DNA of 64,000 nt, taken from assembly GCF_000204055.1 (NCBI RefSeq), contig NW_006768793.1, forward strand, positions 463,983 to 527,982, given 5' to 3'. The stretch's first letter is position 1. Each line of letters opens with the position of its first letter. Both the position numbers and the translations under genes were made by a program. This document shows positions 12,135-22,857 of this stretch, one piece after another. The notes beneath the pieces are model-generated. The model did not search any database. It was not told the origin of the DNA and was given only the letters and a program-made list of their open reading frames with translations. This DNA is from Melampsora larici-populina 98AG31. Taxonomy: Eukaryota; Basidiomycota; Pucciniomycetes; Pucciniales; Melampsoraceae.

Positions 12135-13325
12135 ACATGTAGGCATCTGAAAATAGCACCTACATTAGAAAATTGAAATGTAGGCGCGGTTTTGTTACAC
12201 CTACATGATGCAGGCACTTGGGTATTGCACCTACATTCCAAACTTCAAATGTAGGCACTCAAAAATTGCGCCTACATTTCAGATTTTGAATGTAGGCTCT
12301 TCTTTCCAGGGCCTACATTCAAATTTATACATGGAGGCTGTATGTAGATGCTTGAAAAATCCCCTGCAATTCAAAAAGGCCATGTGGGTGGCGCCTACAA
12401 TTAATTTGATACACAGAAAGGATATTGAAGGACAGAAAAACTGTCTTAAATTGCAAACAGAATATTGGAGGACAGAAAAACTACTTTGAGTTCCAAACAC
12501 AATAATAAAGGATGGAAAAACTATTGTGAGTTGTGAAAACAATAACAAAGGAAAGGTGGGAAAAGGATATTGGAGGATGGAAAAACTATTTTGAGCTGCA
12601 AACAGGATATTGGAGCACAGAAAAACTATTTTGAGTGGTGAAAAGGATAACAGAAGATGGAAAAAATATTTCAAGTGGTGAAAAGGATATTGGAGTCCAC
12701 AGAAACTATGTTGAGTTGCAAATATTTGAATTTCAAGTTGCTAAAAGGATAGCAGAGGACAGAATGATTCCATCTGAAAGATGATGTGAAATGTTCTTTC
12801 AAATTCTGTCCTGTTATCCTTTTTGCCACTCAAAATAGTTATTCCAATCTCTGATATCCTTTTTTCAACTTGAGCTAGTCTTTCCATCCTCTTTTATTGT
12901 CTTTGCAAGTTGAAATAGTTTCTCTGTCCTCTGTCATTGTTTTTGAAACTCAAAATAGTTTTTCTGTCCTGTGTTATTGTTTCCACAACTCACAATAGCT
13001 TTTCTGTCCTCCAATACCCTGATTGCAACTCAAAAAATGCTCTTGTGGTAGGTGCAAAGGTGTTTTATGTGGTTCTCAAATACCAGTCTGACCAGTCCTG
13101 AGTTTTATGCGCTGCATCACAGCCAAAAAATGTAGGGGCTTGTTTTTTAGAGAAAAAAGTGCTTACATTGAACTCCCTATGGAGGCGCTTGATAATTGTG
13201 CCTACATCTGAAATTGGAAATGTAAGTGCTCAAAAATCACGCTTACATTCAAAATTTCAAATGTAGGTGCCTTTTTTTGAGCGCCTACATTTGAGGTCCC
13301 ACAAAATTGGATGTAGGTGCATGGT
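12135..13325. repeat. 1.2-kb compound palindrome (foldback-like element)
   Basis: Outer arms at about 12135-12410 and 13125-13325 contain many ATGTAGGCGC/GCGCCTACAT words in alternating orientation. Inner arms carry a different unit: the left (about 12415-12760) repeats GAGGACAGAAAAACTATTTT and the right (about 12780-13040) carries its inverse, CAAAATAGTTTTTCTGTCCT. The axis is near 12770. No coding gene is inside. A transcript across it would form a long hairpin. The termini and any target duplication are not defined. Confidence 0.75.
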
Positions 13326-13330
13326 TGATA

Positions 13331-15225
13331 GCCCCGCTAGTCCATGGACCAGGGAAATCTACCTCGTACCTCGTCCGGGTGCCAAATCATTCAAGAGCAT
13401 GATCAAAAGAAACATTAATCTTGGCGGGTTCTTCTCATGTTACCTTCCTTGAATTTAACAGCTCAAACCAATCTCTGGTTGGATTTTTGATTCATGTTTA
13501 CCCAATTTTATAAATCCATTGGTACTGATCTGTAGAATGTAGCTACTAGAGGCTGCGTATCAACTTGCATCTGGAATATACTTGAATGTTTGAACATTTT
13601 TAACATCAAGTTTTGATGTGATGAAAAAAGAATCATTCTGTTCAAACTCAGTAAAATATAAAAGCGAGTGAGAATCTGAACTGTTAGAACCGTTACAGAG
13701 GTTTAAAGTGACGATGCGATTCAGTGATTCCGATAAAACTCAATGCTCGAACTAAATTCAATTTCCACCTAACTAAGAAAAAATCATTAGTTTTGAGAAG
13801 ATAGTGCTAGATAGAAACAGAGAGTCGGATTGATTGAGCTGCTCACATTTGTTTTGATGGATTCTTTGTTAAACTTCATTCATCTTTGGAGTATGTCTAT
13901 TCGTATAACAAAGCTCCTCAGCTTTTCAAGACCATCTTTTTCTGGTGGTACAAACTACCGCATTTTTTAAAGGAACCCTTAACTTGAGTGTGGATGAATA
14001 CACGCAACAGGTGTCATATTATTACCTGCTTGCTCGCTTTGTAACTCTTTCTAGTGATTTTCTTATCACAGCTAGGTCAATTTAGTGATTTGAAATATCG
14101 AGAGAGAGAGAGGGCTTGGTAAGATTCAAAAGTCAGACACATTATTCCGACAAGACTTAGCTGCGGCTGTCCCCTGAATTAGCGGGGTAGACACACTTCT
14201 TTATCACAGGTCTGGTGTAAATGATTGGACCAGGGGCAAAAAGTTAAACGAGGATAGGTGTCAAATAGATGTTTTTATCAGTTGGAATACTGTATATTTT
14301 TATCAAGGTGAACTGTTTTATAGATACAACAAGTTGATTGTCTCAGAATCTTTTGATAGTTATCAAATAGGCTTGGTTGACTGCACTGAGTCTGGGCTTG
14401 TATGTTTGTGAGGCTCCCAAAAAAATTGATGAAGTCCACTCAAAGAGTGGGAGGAGCTGCAGCCATTTGGCCAACTAACTATCCGTATTCAGCTATTGAG
14501 AATTCTTATCATGCTATCCTCAAACTGTTCTCACAAGTACCTATGTAGTCTCTGATGACATATAGCTCTTTGAATTAAATAGAAAACACACTTATAAATT
14601 ATCCGTAAAAAACAATAACTAGCTATGAATAAAGCAGACCCAAAATGAATAACTTAAGAACCAGTACATGTACAATTTTTTAACAGTTGAGATAACATGA
14701 AACCTGTTTTACATAGAAGAATAAAGACAAGGACTATACGTGAAGAAGTTGATAATGCAGTTTAACCAAGATATCCATCTAGAGAGAAATTGATCACAAT
14801 TTTATGATCCTGGTGCATTCCTTCACCACCAGGACATATGGCGTAGTCATCTTGCTCTTCCATAAATGAAGGAGCAAGGATGAAAGGATCCGCTAATTCT
14901 CATGTCCAAAGAATGGAGACATGGAGGAATAGAGAAAATGAAAGGATGGGAAATAGTCAAGATCAAACTATACATGATGAAGGAATTCACAATTGGATCT
15001 TCAAGAAAGAAGGAAAGGTGAGAATCGAGTGGTCGATTCGAGGGTCCAGTTAAGATTGGATTGAGTGAATCCGCCGAGAATTTAACGGTTGAGTTTAATG
15101 AGCAATAAGTTAACATCTCGAGATAGCAGAAATGATCGGAGGAAGATCCTGAAACGTCCCAAAATCAAAAAGCAAAAGAATCAGAACCTATTTGAAGAAA
15201 AACAACATCAATGAAAATTTAATAC
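13331..15225. other. Gene-free stretch
   Basis: No convincing gene, mobile element or repeat, apart from a short (GA)n run near 14101-14113. The 3' end of the gene at 15226-15885 could extend into it by splicing, to a stop at about 15082. Confidence 0.4.
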
Positions 15226-15885
15226 TCACCGTGTTTTCATCTTACAGCGAGCATCTTGCAACCAAATCCACAAGGCTTCAATCATTAATTGAAACAATTC
15301 TTCTTTTGTCAATGGTTCTATCGGCTCTGCAATACCAAGACCTCTAACAAAGTCCTCTTCCATTCTACTCGCGATGGAATCGGTAACTCGTCGTCCTCGC
15401 AGTTCGGCCTTTCTTCTCGGGAAGATAACTTTGGGATTCTTCAATTGATACAATAGACCTCGTGCACAGAATGTCAAGCGTTCAAGTGCCAGTCGGTCAT
15501 GAGAAGGAATGAGGGGATCTCCTCCTGATGCTGGTTCGAGAGTTTCGGTAACGGAGGAAGGCCCAAGACCGTCGCACTTCCCATGTTCCTCGAGTTCGTC
15601 CTTGAGATAAGGACGTTTCGCGAAAAGGATTTCGGTCAAGGGAGGGGGTGGATCCTCGGAACTAGATAATGAGATGTCAATAAATTCGGAAGTCAGCTGT
15701 GAATGGATTGGATCAAGATTAAAGAAAGATGGGACATACTCTCGGTGCAACCTGACAGACGAACGTTTGACACAGCGGCGCCGGATCCTTTGCTTGATAT
15801 GCTCGGGAATGGAAGTCGTCTTGAAGGTCTTATGATACCGCGGATCGAATGCTCCGTCCGAAAGCAGAGACGAGATATACACCAT
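15226..15885 (-). CDS. Hypothetical protein, 219 aa
   Basis: Open frame of 219 codons from ATG at 15885. I do not recognise the family. It starts MVYISSLLSDGAFDPRYHKT, has a basic stretch IKQRIRRRCVKRSSVRLHRE (about residues 29-48), an acidic SSSEDPPPP segment and a Trp-rich end (ALWIWLQDARCKMKTR). There is no signal peptide or transmembrane segment. At the 3' end the bases ACACG|GTGAGT form a good splice donor. Joining to an acceptor at about 15150 would replace the last residues and carry the frame to a stop at 15082-15084, so the C-terminus is uncertain. G+C-richer codons resemble those of carboxylesterase copy 1. Confidence 0.55.
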   Translation of the reverse strand: MVYISSLLSDGAFDPRYHKTFKTTSIPEHIKQRIRRRCVKRSSVRLHREYVPSFFNLDPIHSQLTSEFIDISLSSSEDPPPPLTEILFAKRPYLKDELEEHGKCDGLGPSSVTETLEPASGGDPLIPSHDRLALERLTFCARGLLYQLKNPKVIFPRRKAELRGRRVTDSIASRMEEDFVRGLGIAEPIEPLTKEELFQLMIEALWIWLQDARCKMKTR

Positions 15886-16599
15886 CTTACAAGGAACTAG
15901 TGAATGGACTGAGAGAAGCGAAAACGGAGAGGAGGATGAGAATTTAAAAGTACTACAAAGGTTCGGTTAAAGTGAAAACTTGGAGGTGGTCGCTTGGTTG
16001 AAGGTAGTGAGGTAGTGAAATTGAGATGATAGGGATGAATGAGATGGAAATCGATTTGAAAGTGGTGGTAGTGAAAATGGTTGGTTCTGTATCCGAAGAA
16101 CTGAAGTCAACGAATTTTATGATCCGGAGATCAGCTTTTGAGAATGTGCTGATCAGCTAGAAGGCTTGTATTGGGGGAATACTTGCCGCGGCCACTTCCA
16201 GATTTGTGATCACGAGACTCGCTGAACGGAACCCCCCCAATCGTTTCATGTTTGTTTGTTTGTTTGTTTACTGTATTTATCTCACCTTATTTTGCCGACT
16301 GAGCTGGCTATGATCGCGAATGAGGCTCAGAGTTTTCCGGCTGGTGATACGCGTTTTCCGGCTGGTGATACGCGTTATGTGTGGAATAAATCGAAGTCTT
16401 GGATCTTTGGGATCATTGACCGGAGATTGAGGGAATGAAGAGTCAGTTCTATGAGATATGGATTCTTTGTTGCCACCAGAAAACAACTTACCAATCTCTG
16501 CAGCTCAAAGCGCTATCTGTTTGCTTTTCGCCAAACGCCAGCCCATGTTGGATGTAATGGGAATCCTATCAAACATATCTGCGCGACCTATGCAGGACA
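15886..16599. other. Upstream region with simple repeats
   Basis: Likely 5' region of the minus-strand gene that starts at 15885. It contains a (TTTG)n tract near 16252-16268 and two tandem copies of a 21-bp unit (TTTTCCGGCTGGTGATACGC and one more base) at about 16334-16375. No gene is seen. Confidence 0.5.
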
Positions 16600-17091
16600 T
16601 CATCTCAATGATCTCAGCAAGTTTCCTAATTCCCTGTGAAGATCCTGTTCGTTAGATTGATCCGAAGCAACCAGCGATGAATCCCCTTCAAAATCATTGT
16701 TTGGGACCGGCAAGCCTTTAGGAGTCCTTTGCGAACTTTTCCATCCAGCCTTAGCCCGCAACTTCTTTTTCTGCGATTGGTTCATGAGGTTGATCCAGAC
16801 GCGGAAAGGTTACCATATAATCTCAGTGATTGGCGAAAATGAGTATTCGAGCTGGACACCAAAGGCATTCCAGTATTTGGAGTTAGTTGAATTGAGACTT
16901 TTCGATGTGGTCTGAACAAGCCGATCAACACATCCATTGAAAGGTAGGAACACGGCTTCAGATATCAGTCTGATAAATTCTATAGAGGGCCTTCTTTTCC
17001 TCCAGACGGTTTCGCGCTTTTGTTCAGCTGCAAAGCCTAAACACACAAAGCTATATTGCCTCGTACGCGAGCATTTCTCGGCTTGCGCCAA
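16600..17091 (-). pseudogene. Unidentified ORF fragment broken by one stop
   Basis: Two minus-strand ORFs lie in the same frame, separated by one in-frame TAA at 16810-16812. The upstream part contains SEAVFLPFNGCVDRLVQTTS. The downstream part is basic, then acidic (MNQSQKKKLRAKAGWKSSQR ... FEGDSSLVASDQSNEQDL). Their shared frame and protein-like composition suggest a broken gene or an unrecognised intron. No family is recognised. Confidence 0.25.
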
Positions 17092-20088
17092 TCACCAGTA
17101 CTATATTAGCATTTTGTTTAGAATTACTGTGCTTCAAGAAAGAAAAAAAATGCGTTGCTTACTTTGTATTGACTTAGGATCGGCAGGAGACGGGTATGAA
17201 AACTGATCTTTTACATTTTTGTCTAAAATTCTCTTCTTCTTACTTACCACTACCTTCCCATCCAAATCTCTTTAACCCAACTTGATCCCTTCTTACTCGA
17301 ATTCCATATCAACCACCTTTTCTGATATCTAATACACATTTTGCTCGAAATAAAAATATCACTTTTGGCCAGACTATAAGAGAATATTTCCAATATTTGG
17401 TTATTAAATTGTTTCAACAAAAATCTTACTTATTTTCTTGTTTATGTTTGTGAAATATATGTCTTTTGGATGATTTTCTCATCAGTGTCTTACTTGTGGG
17501 CTTGTCTATTTGTTTATTTACACGTTCTTCAATCGTGCTCTAAAATCATAATGATTTATTATCTTGGATCTATTGGAAGCTTTTATTAAGTTCCCGTCTC
17601 CGAAGCGTTGAAGGCTTTGCGAGACCGAATCCAAGCACGGATCGAATTAGAATGATTTTTACAATCTTCACACATTCCATCACGTTTATTGCTATCTAAT
17701 CTCCTTCAAATTGAGAATCTAGGACTATTTGCTCATTACCGTGTATCAACAAACATTTACTTATTTTCTTGTTTATGTTTTTTGAAATATCTGTCTTTTA
17801 GATAATTTTCTCATCAGTACGGTAGTTGGTTGGTTGTTTGTTTGTGTTCATTTACACCTAATTCAATCGTACTCTAAATCCTGATCATTCATCATCTTGG
17901 ATCTATTGGGACCGTTTACTGAGTTCCCGTCTCTAGACAGTGACACCTAATTCAGTTGTACTCTAAATCCTGATCATTCATCATCTTGGATCTATTGGGA
18001 CCGTTTACTGAGTTCCCGTCTCTAGACAGTTGCAGGCTTTGCGAAAGCGCATGTGAGTTACAAACTATTTGTGAGTATGCGAAGGCTTCTGCAACTCGCG
18101 TGAGCCTCCGAGCGCGGTCCACGCGTATTTCGTTGCAATCTAAAGACGCTCAAAGTGTTATATCTTGAAGACCCTTCATCTCAGAGGTTCGCTACATAGT
18201 CACTTCAATTTCATTGTGATCGCCAACCAAGTCACGACTTGGTGTATAATTCTAAGACTGAGTGGGATGGTAGTAGTCAGAAGTTCTTGTATGATTGTAG
18301 GGAGGGTATCTCAAGCAGTGAGTGCTCGTGGTAGCAAGGTGGAAAAATTTTAGATTCCCACTACCACCGTGACCTCACCTCCTGCGCCCAAGCAGAACGC
18401 ATCTGAACACCACTAAGATCTCACCGCTCAACATTATTAGATTGTGATATACTACTCAGCCCATTCAGGCAAATTCAAGACCGCAAGGTTTGCGAGGCGA
18501 AGAGGTTTTCTCACTCACGCACAGACTATGCTTGTCGGAATTAAGTCTGGTTGGTAAATTAGGAAATGATAGACATCGAGCCCACAAGCCCGAAGAAAGT
18601 GGATGATTCCTATCAAAGTTTACGAGATAAGGTATCAAAACCATCGACTCTCAAGCTCAGCATAGATATTATGTTGTAAGCTTTTCAAAAATGATATAAT
18701 ATCTCAACTGGAAAGATACTTTATAAAAACTTATCAGCTCTTTTTTATTTGCACAAGATCTGGGGTCATGGATTTTCACTTTTGACCCAAATCAAACCGG
18801 TCGCGACATATTTCTACTCTGCTGATGTAAGTGGCAGCGACATTCAAGTTCTTACTTTACATTGCCTCTACAAAGTATAGTTTGTCTAGACATTGAATAA
18901 GGGATTGAGGAGGCTCTTCAAATGTGAATTGTCCGAGCAGTCTTTTGAAGGAATTCCCAGAAAGAGTTGGCAAGTGCGTGCGCAGATTAGCAGTTCATGA
19001 TTTTCAAATTTCAAGGTGATGAATTGATCGCTGCTACATGATGTCCTTCACCACTAAGATAAGTTATGTTAAAACCGAGCTAGTACAACATTGAACTTAA
19101 GAAGTTAAAAAGTTGAGACAAGTGCTTATATAGACGATTGAGCAGTGTGGAGAAATTCTCGGGAATTCGAAGTTTGATTGGAAGAATTGATTTGATTAGA
19201 GGACAAACTAGCCATGGTCAAGGGAGGTTATTTTGGGAAAAAGTGGTGAACGTATTCAGCAAGATGGCTGGGCAGATGTGATGATTTTCATCAAGATCAT
19301 GACAATTTACTTAATCTTCAGGGTCGCCATCTATGTCTTTTCAACTCATGCACATTATGAACTTCTTGTTTTTGATCCTTCCTTCTGGAAAAGGAAAGCG
19401 ATGTCTTCTCTAGCTAATGTAGACATTCGATTACGGTTTAATGCAAAAGGGCTGAAGTTCTAATCCAAAGATGAGATGAAGAGCATTGCATTTCTACAAG
19501 TTGAAAACGTAGGAAGATTGGACTACCGAAAATCACGGTGAGCAATATAATGCTTTAGACATCATGCTTTTGCCTTTCAACAGGAATTCGGTTGTCCAAA
19601 TACATGAAGTTGAACAGCATGGAGATCAACATGAACAATCGAAGTCAACGATGCACTGGTCATGATATTCAATTCGATTATGCTATTCTTCACATATCGC
19701 CACGAATCGATTTCCAAGTTGTGAATGAGAGCCTAGACGGTTTATCCACTGACTCGATCATTCGTCATACCCAATCCCATCATAAGGAATGATTAAATCT
19801 CATGATCAGAATGGGGTGATGGGCCGCTAATCTTGATACGATCGAGTTGATCCCGTTCGGAGAGGTCTAGATGAAATGAGATTCCATAGAAAGTGGCACT
19901 TCTCGTCGATCTGGTTGATTGGATCACATCCTCAGTGGGGTATTTTAAGATCCTTTGATGTTCAATGTTCATGCACCTTTCGTGGGTTATCGTATTCTCG
20001 TTTATAGCCAGAAAGTGCTTTTCGTCTTGAAGTCAATATAATCGTTGAACAAACTTTTATAATCAAGTCCAAAATCGTGCCAGGGATT
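17092..20088. other. Mostly non-coding stretch with direct repeats
   Basis: Apart from the direct repeats listed separately, I see no firm gene. Two short + strand ORFs (19233-19463, containing the hydrophobic MIFIKIMTIYLIFRVAIYVF, and 19592-19792) could be pieces of a small spliced gene, but nothing supports a function. Confidence 0.35.
17428..18045. repeat. Diverged direct repeat containing an 89-bp tandem duplication
   Basis: A segment at about 17428-17637 recurs, diverged, at about 17758-18045. Both begin CTTATTTTCTTGTTTATGTT and end near AGGCTTTGCGA. Within the second copy, an 89-bp unit (CACCTAATTCA ... TAGACAGT) is tandemly duplicated at 17855 and 17944 with only a few differences. 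It probably derives from repeat amplification. No gene content. Confidence 0.7.
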
Positions 20089-20097
20089 GGACTTGGT
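20089..20097. repeat. Left 9-bp target-site duplication of the RecQ/DUF6589 element
   Basis: GGACTTGGT here is repeated exactly at 26351-26359, directly outside the other terminus. Confidence 0.9.
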
Positions 20098-20286
20098 TAA
20101 GCTTAACATAAGCCCCTCTTCCGACGCGGCCACGTCCGCTCTCGAAGAGGGGCTTAGGGCATACACCCCGAGCTTGGCCTGAGACCAGCAGGAATTTCGA
20201 GCACTTTTGCTTGAAATCCCTTTTTGAGGGCTTTAAACATCGTAAAAGGTTGCAAGAAATTCAGGAGTGCCTCTGCTGAGCCTTCT
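20098..20286 (+). repeat. Left TIR of the RecQ/DUF6589 element, with terminal hairpin
   Basis: Inverse copy of 26162-26350. The outermost part is itself a hairpin: TAAGCCCCTCTT at about 20109 pairs with AAGAGGGGCTTA at about 20147, around a GC-rich loop. Confidence 0.92.
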
Positions 20287-20574
20287 CCTTCACTTCGGAC
20301 TGTTTTTAGCATGTCACCACTTGTAGATTGTGGGAAAATTGGATTCCAATATCCATGGATTTCAACGGGTTCAGCGCGCGTGCAGGCCCGGAAATTGATT
20401 TGGGAGTATTGGCCAAATATTTTGTTTCGGACCCCCATTATTTTGTTTTGGACAGAAGTCCAAAACAAGCTTACGTGCGGCTATCTGCCCCAAGCGCTTT
20501 CAATTGTTGCACCCCCGCTCATGCACGACGCGGTTACAACGCGGTTGAACACCACCACCTAATTACCTTTAGAC

Positions 20575-22844
20575 ATGCATCTTCGAAGTTCAGCAAGAGA
20601 AGCAGCGACCACGAAATCACCGGAAGACAATTCTAATCAAGCAAGTCATTCTCCGAAAGCAATTCAATTCAAGCCAGGTCGACCTCTGATTGAAGAAAAA
20701 CACAAAAAAAGCTCACCTGACGCCCAAATCGAGATTCTTCAGGCCATGTTCCATACCAAATACGGTTTCGAGTCTCGAGAAAAACAGATACGATCTGTCC
20801 ATAGCCTGATGAACAACAAGACCACATTCCTTCTTGCCGGAACCGGGTTTGGGAAGTCTTGCGTAGCCGAGCTGTTTCTGATGCTGTTTCCTGAGGACTC
20901 GGGAGCCTTTGTCCTAGTTTTGAATCCCACAGACGCGTTGGGTGACGATCAGGTACGTTTTGTTTTTTGTTTGAGTGTCCTCACGGTTGGTTTCACTGAC
21001 AAAATGTGGTGAGTTTGCTTAGGTGAAGGAAAAGACGAAGGCGGGCTTTTCAGCCGTGAATCTGAACCGTCATAATTTTACGGACGAGGTAATACGCAAC
21101 CTTGAGCGCGGTGTGTACCGTTTTGTGTATGTGGTGAGTTATGGCTGCCGCTGTACGTTGAATTCTCGTAGCTAATCATTTGCTACATTTCTAGTCACCC
21201 GAAATCTTTTTAAACAATCCTCGGTTTACAAGCATCTTTTTCTCGAAAAATTTCCAAGAGAAATTGGTCCTCAAGGTGGTTGACGAGGCCCATCTCATTT
21301 ACTACTGGGGTCTGGCGAAAAGTGATAAACACAAGATTGGAATTTCTATAACTGGCCCTCAAGACAGATCGTCTTTTCGGCCTTCGTATGGAGATCTAAT
21401 TGAAAGGTTTTTGGCTACCGAGCGGGTACCGATTCTCTTGATGTCAGCTACCTGCCCACCCAAGGCGATGAACGCAATTTTCGAAAATCTTCAATTACGA
21501 CCGAGTGAAGTCGACATTCACAAAGCCGAGCTGACGCGCCCGGAACTTCGCTGGATTCGACTCCGAGTCCCAACAGGCATCTCCGCCATTGGATATCTTT
21601 CCAACTTTTTCGGTCCGAAAGAGAACGTACCCGACAACTCTATCCCGCCCACTCTAGTTTACTGCCACACCCAGGATGACACTTTCGCCGCAATGCAAGC
21701 TATAAACCTTGGCCGCGAAAATCCTACAGACTCGAGCTGTGGAGTTAGTACCTGCGTGCGAAGATATCACGCTACCACTGCACCCAACGATAAGTTACAG
21801 CGGGTCAAAGATTTTTCCGAAGGAAAATTCCCTATCATGACTTGTACCACCGCCCTGGGAATGGGTCAGAACTGGAAACAAGTGCGACGGGTCTTTGTTT
21901 TGGGTCGCACCAACCCTTCCGACACTATTCAAATGGTAGGCCGCGCTGGGCGTGATGGCCGAATGGGCGTTGGGTTTTTATTAGTAGAGGCTAAACGACC
22001 TGGCGGTAAAAACTCGGTGGCAGATTTCACCAATTCCACGGATCAACCTGACGACGATCGCATGGATGCTTTGGCTATAACTCCAGTCTGCTTGCGAGTG
22101 GCGCTTGCCGTCGATATGAAGTAAGTGGAACTTCGCCTCACTGCCTGATTCATTTTTGCTGACCATGGATCGTTTAGACATGGATACATCCCAATTTCTT
22201 CCGATGACCAGGTCTATCTTGATGAGCTACTGCGACAGCAAGTTGCTGGAATGGCAAAATGCTGTTGCTCAAATTGTCACTCGAGTTCAGCCCTCGGTTT
22301 TTCTCATGCCCAGCTTGAGATTACAACATCGACGTTTGATTCTTGGATTCAAAAAGATTATACTCTGCCAAACGCTACCCCGAATCTATTTAACCGAACT
22401 GTTTTGGCTCTATCTGATGAGCCTCTCAAGCCACTGGAAGTCTCTGAAGGAGACCCCATTCGTCGAGACATCCGATACATCAGGCTGTATCTCTGGCTTA
22501 TAAAGGCTTTCAACAATATATTTGAATCTTATTATCCCGATCCTGAATTGTCCTATTTCACAGCAGAAGTGCTTTTCTCAAGTGACCTCGCTTGGAAGAT
22601 AATTGGGAATCTCGGGCCTCTGACCAATGGCCTACCTTTGGATGCGATCTATGGAGGTGAACCACTTCCCAACACATATGTCAGGCTCGCCGAAGTAATG
22701 GACACCTGGCGACATAGCAGAAACATTTGGGCGGTTTTAGATCCCACTGAAGAAGAGTTGAATTATCATAAAAAGGCAACTCAAGATAATCTTCAATTTA
22801 CTAGTCAAAAAGGCAATACTCGCAAGCGATTAACATCGTCCTAG
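20575..22844 (+). CDS. RecQ-family DNA helicase of the mobile element
   Basis: ATP-dependent 3'-5' DNA helicase by family, presumably unwinding DNA during movement of the element. Exons are about 20575-20952, 21024-21130, 21195-22120 and 22179-22844. Motifs in order are a RecQ-like FESREKQIRSV, Walker A AGTGFGKS (residues 88-95), Walker B VDEAHLI, motif III MSAT, motif IV TLVYCHTQ, motif V TTALGMGQNWKQVRRVFVLG and motif VI QMVGRAGRDG. A Cys-rich element, CCCSNCHSS, follows at about 22252, where RecQ proteins bind zinc. There is no HRDC domain. The usual N-terminal tail is replaced by a short basic Ser-rich leader. The stop is 13 nt from the stop of the convergent DUF6589-like gene. All motifs are intact, so it is probably functional. 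Confidence 0.9.
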
Positions 22845-22857
22845 TTTTTTATTACAA

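Noticed and set aside
12205..12674. 94- and 131-codon ORFs in the palindrome
   Set aside because: They are produced by translating the short repeats and show periodic peptides, not protein-like sequence.
14847..15116. 89-codon minus-strand ORF
   Set aside because: No start context, no domain. It could include a 3' exon of the 15226 gene in another frame, but does not stand as its own gene.
20154..20562. ORFs of about 100 codons in the left end of the RecQ element, and 25905-26294 in the right end
   Set aside because: They run through the TIR and share the same inverse peptide at both ends. TIR translation, not genes.
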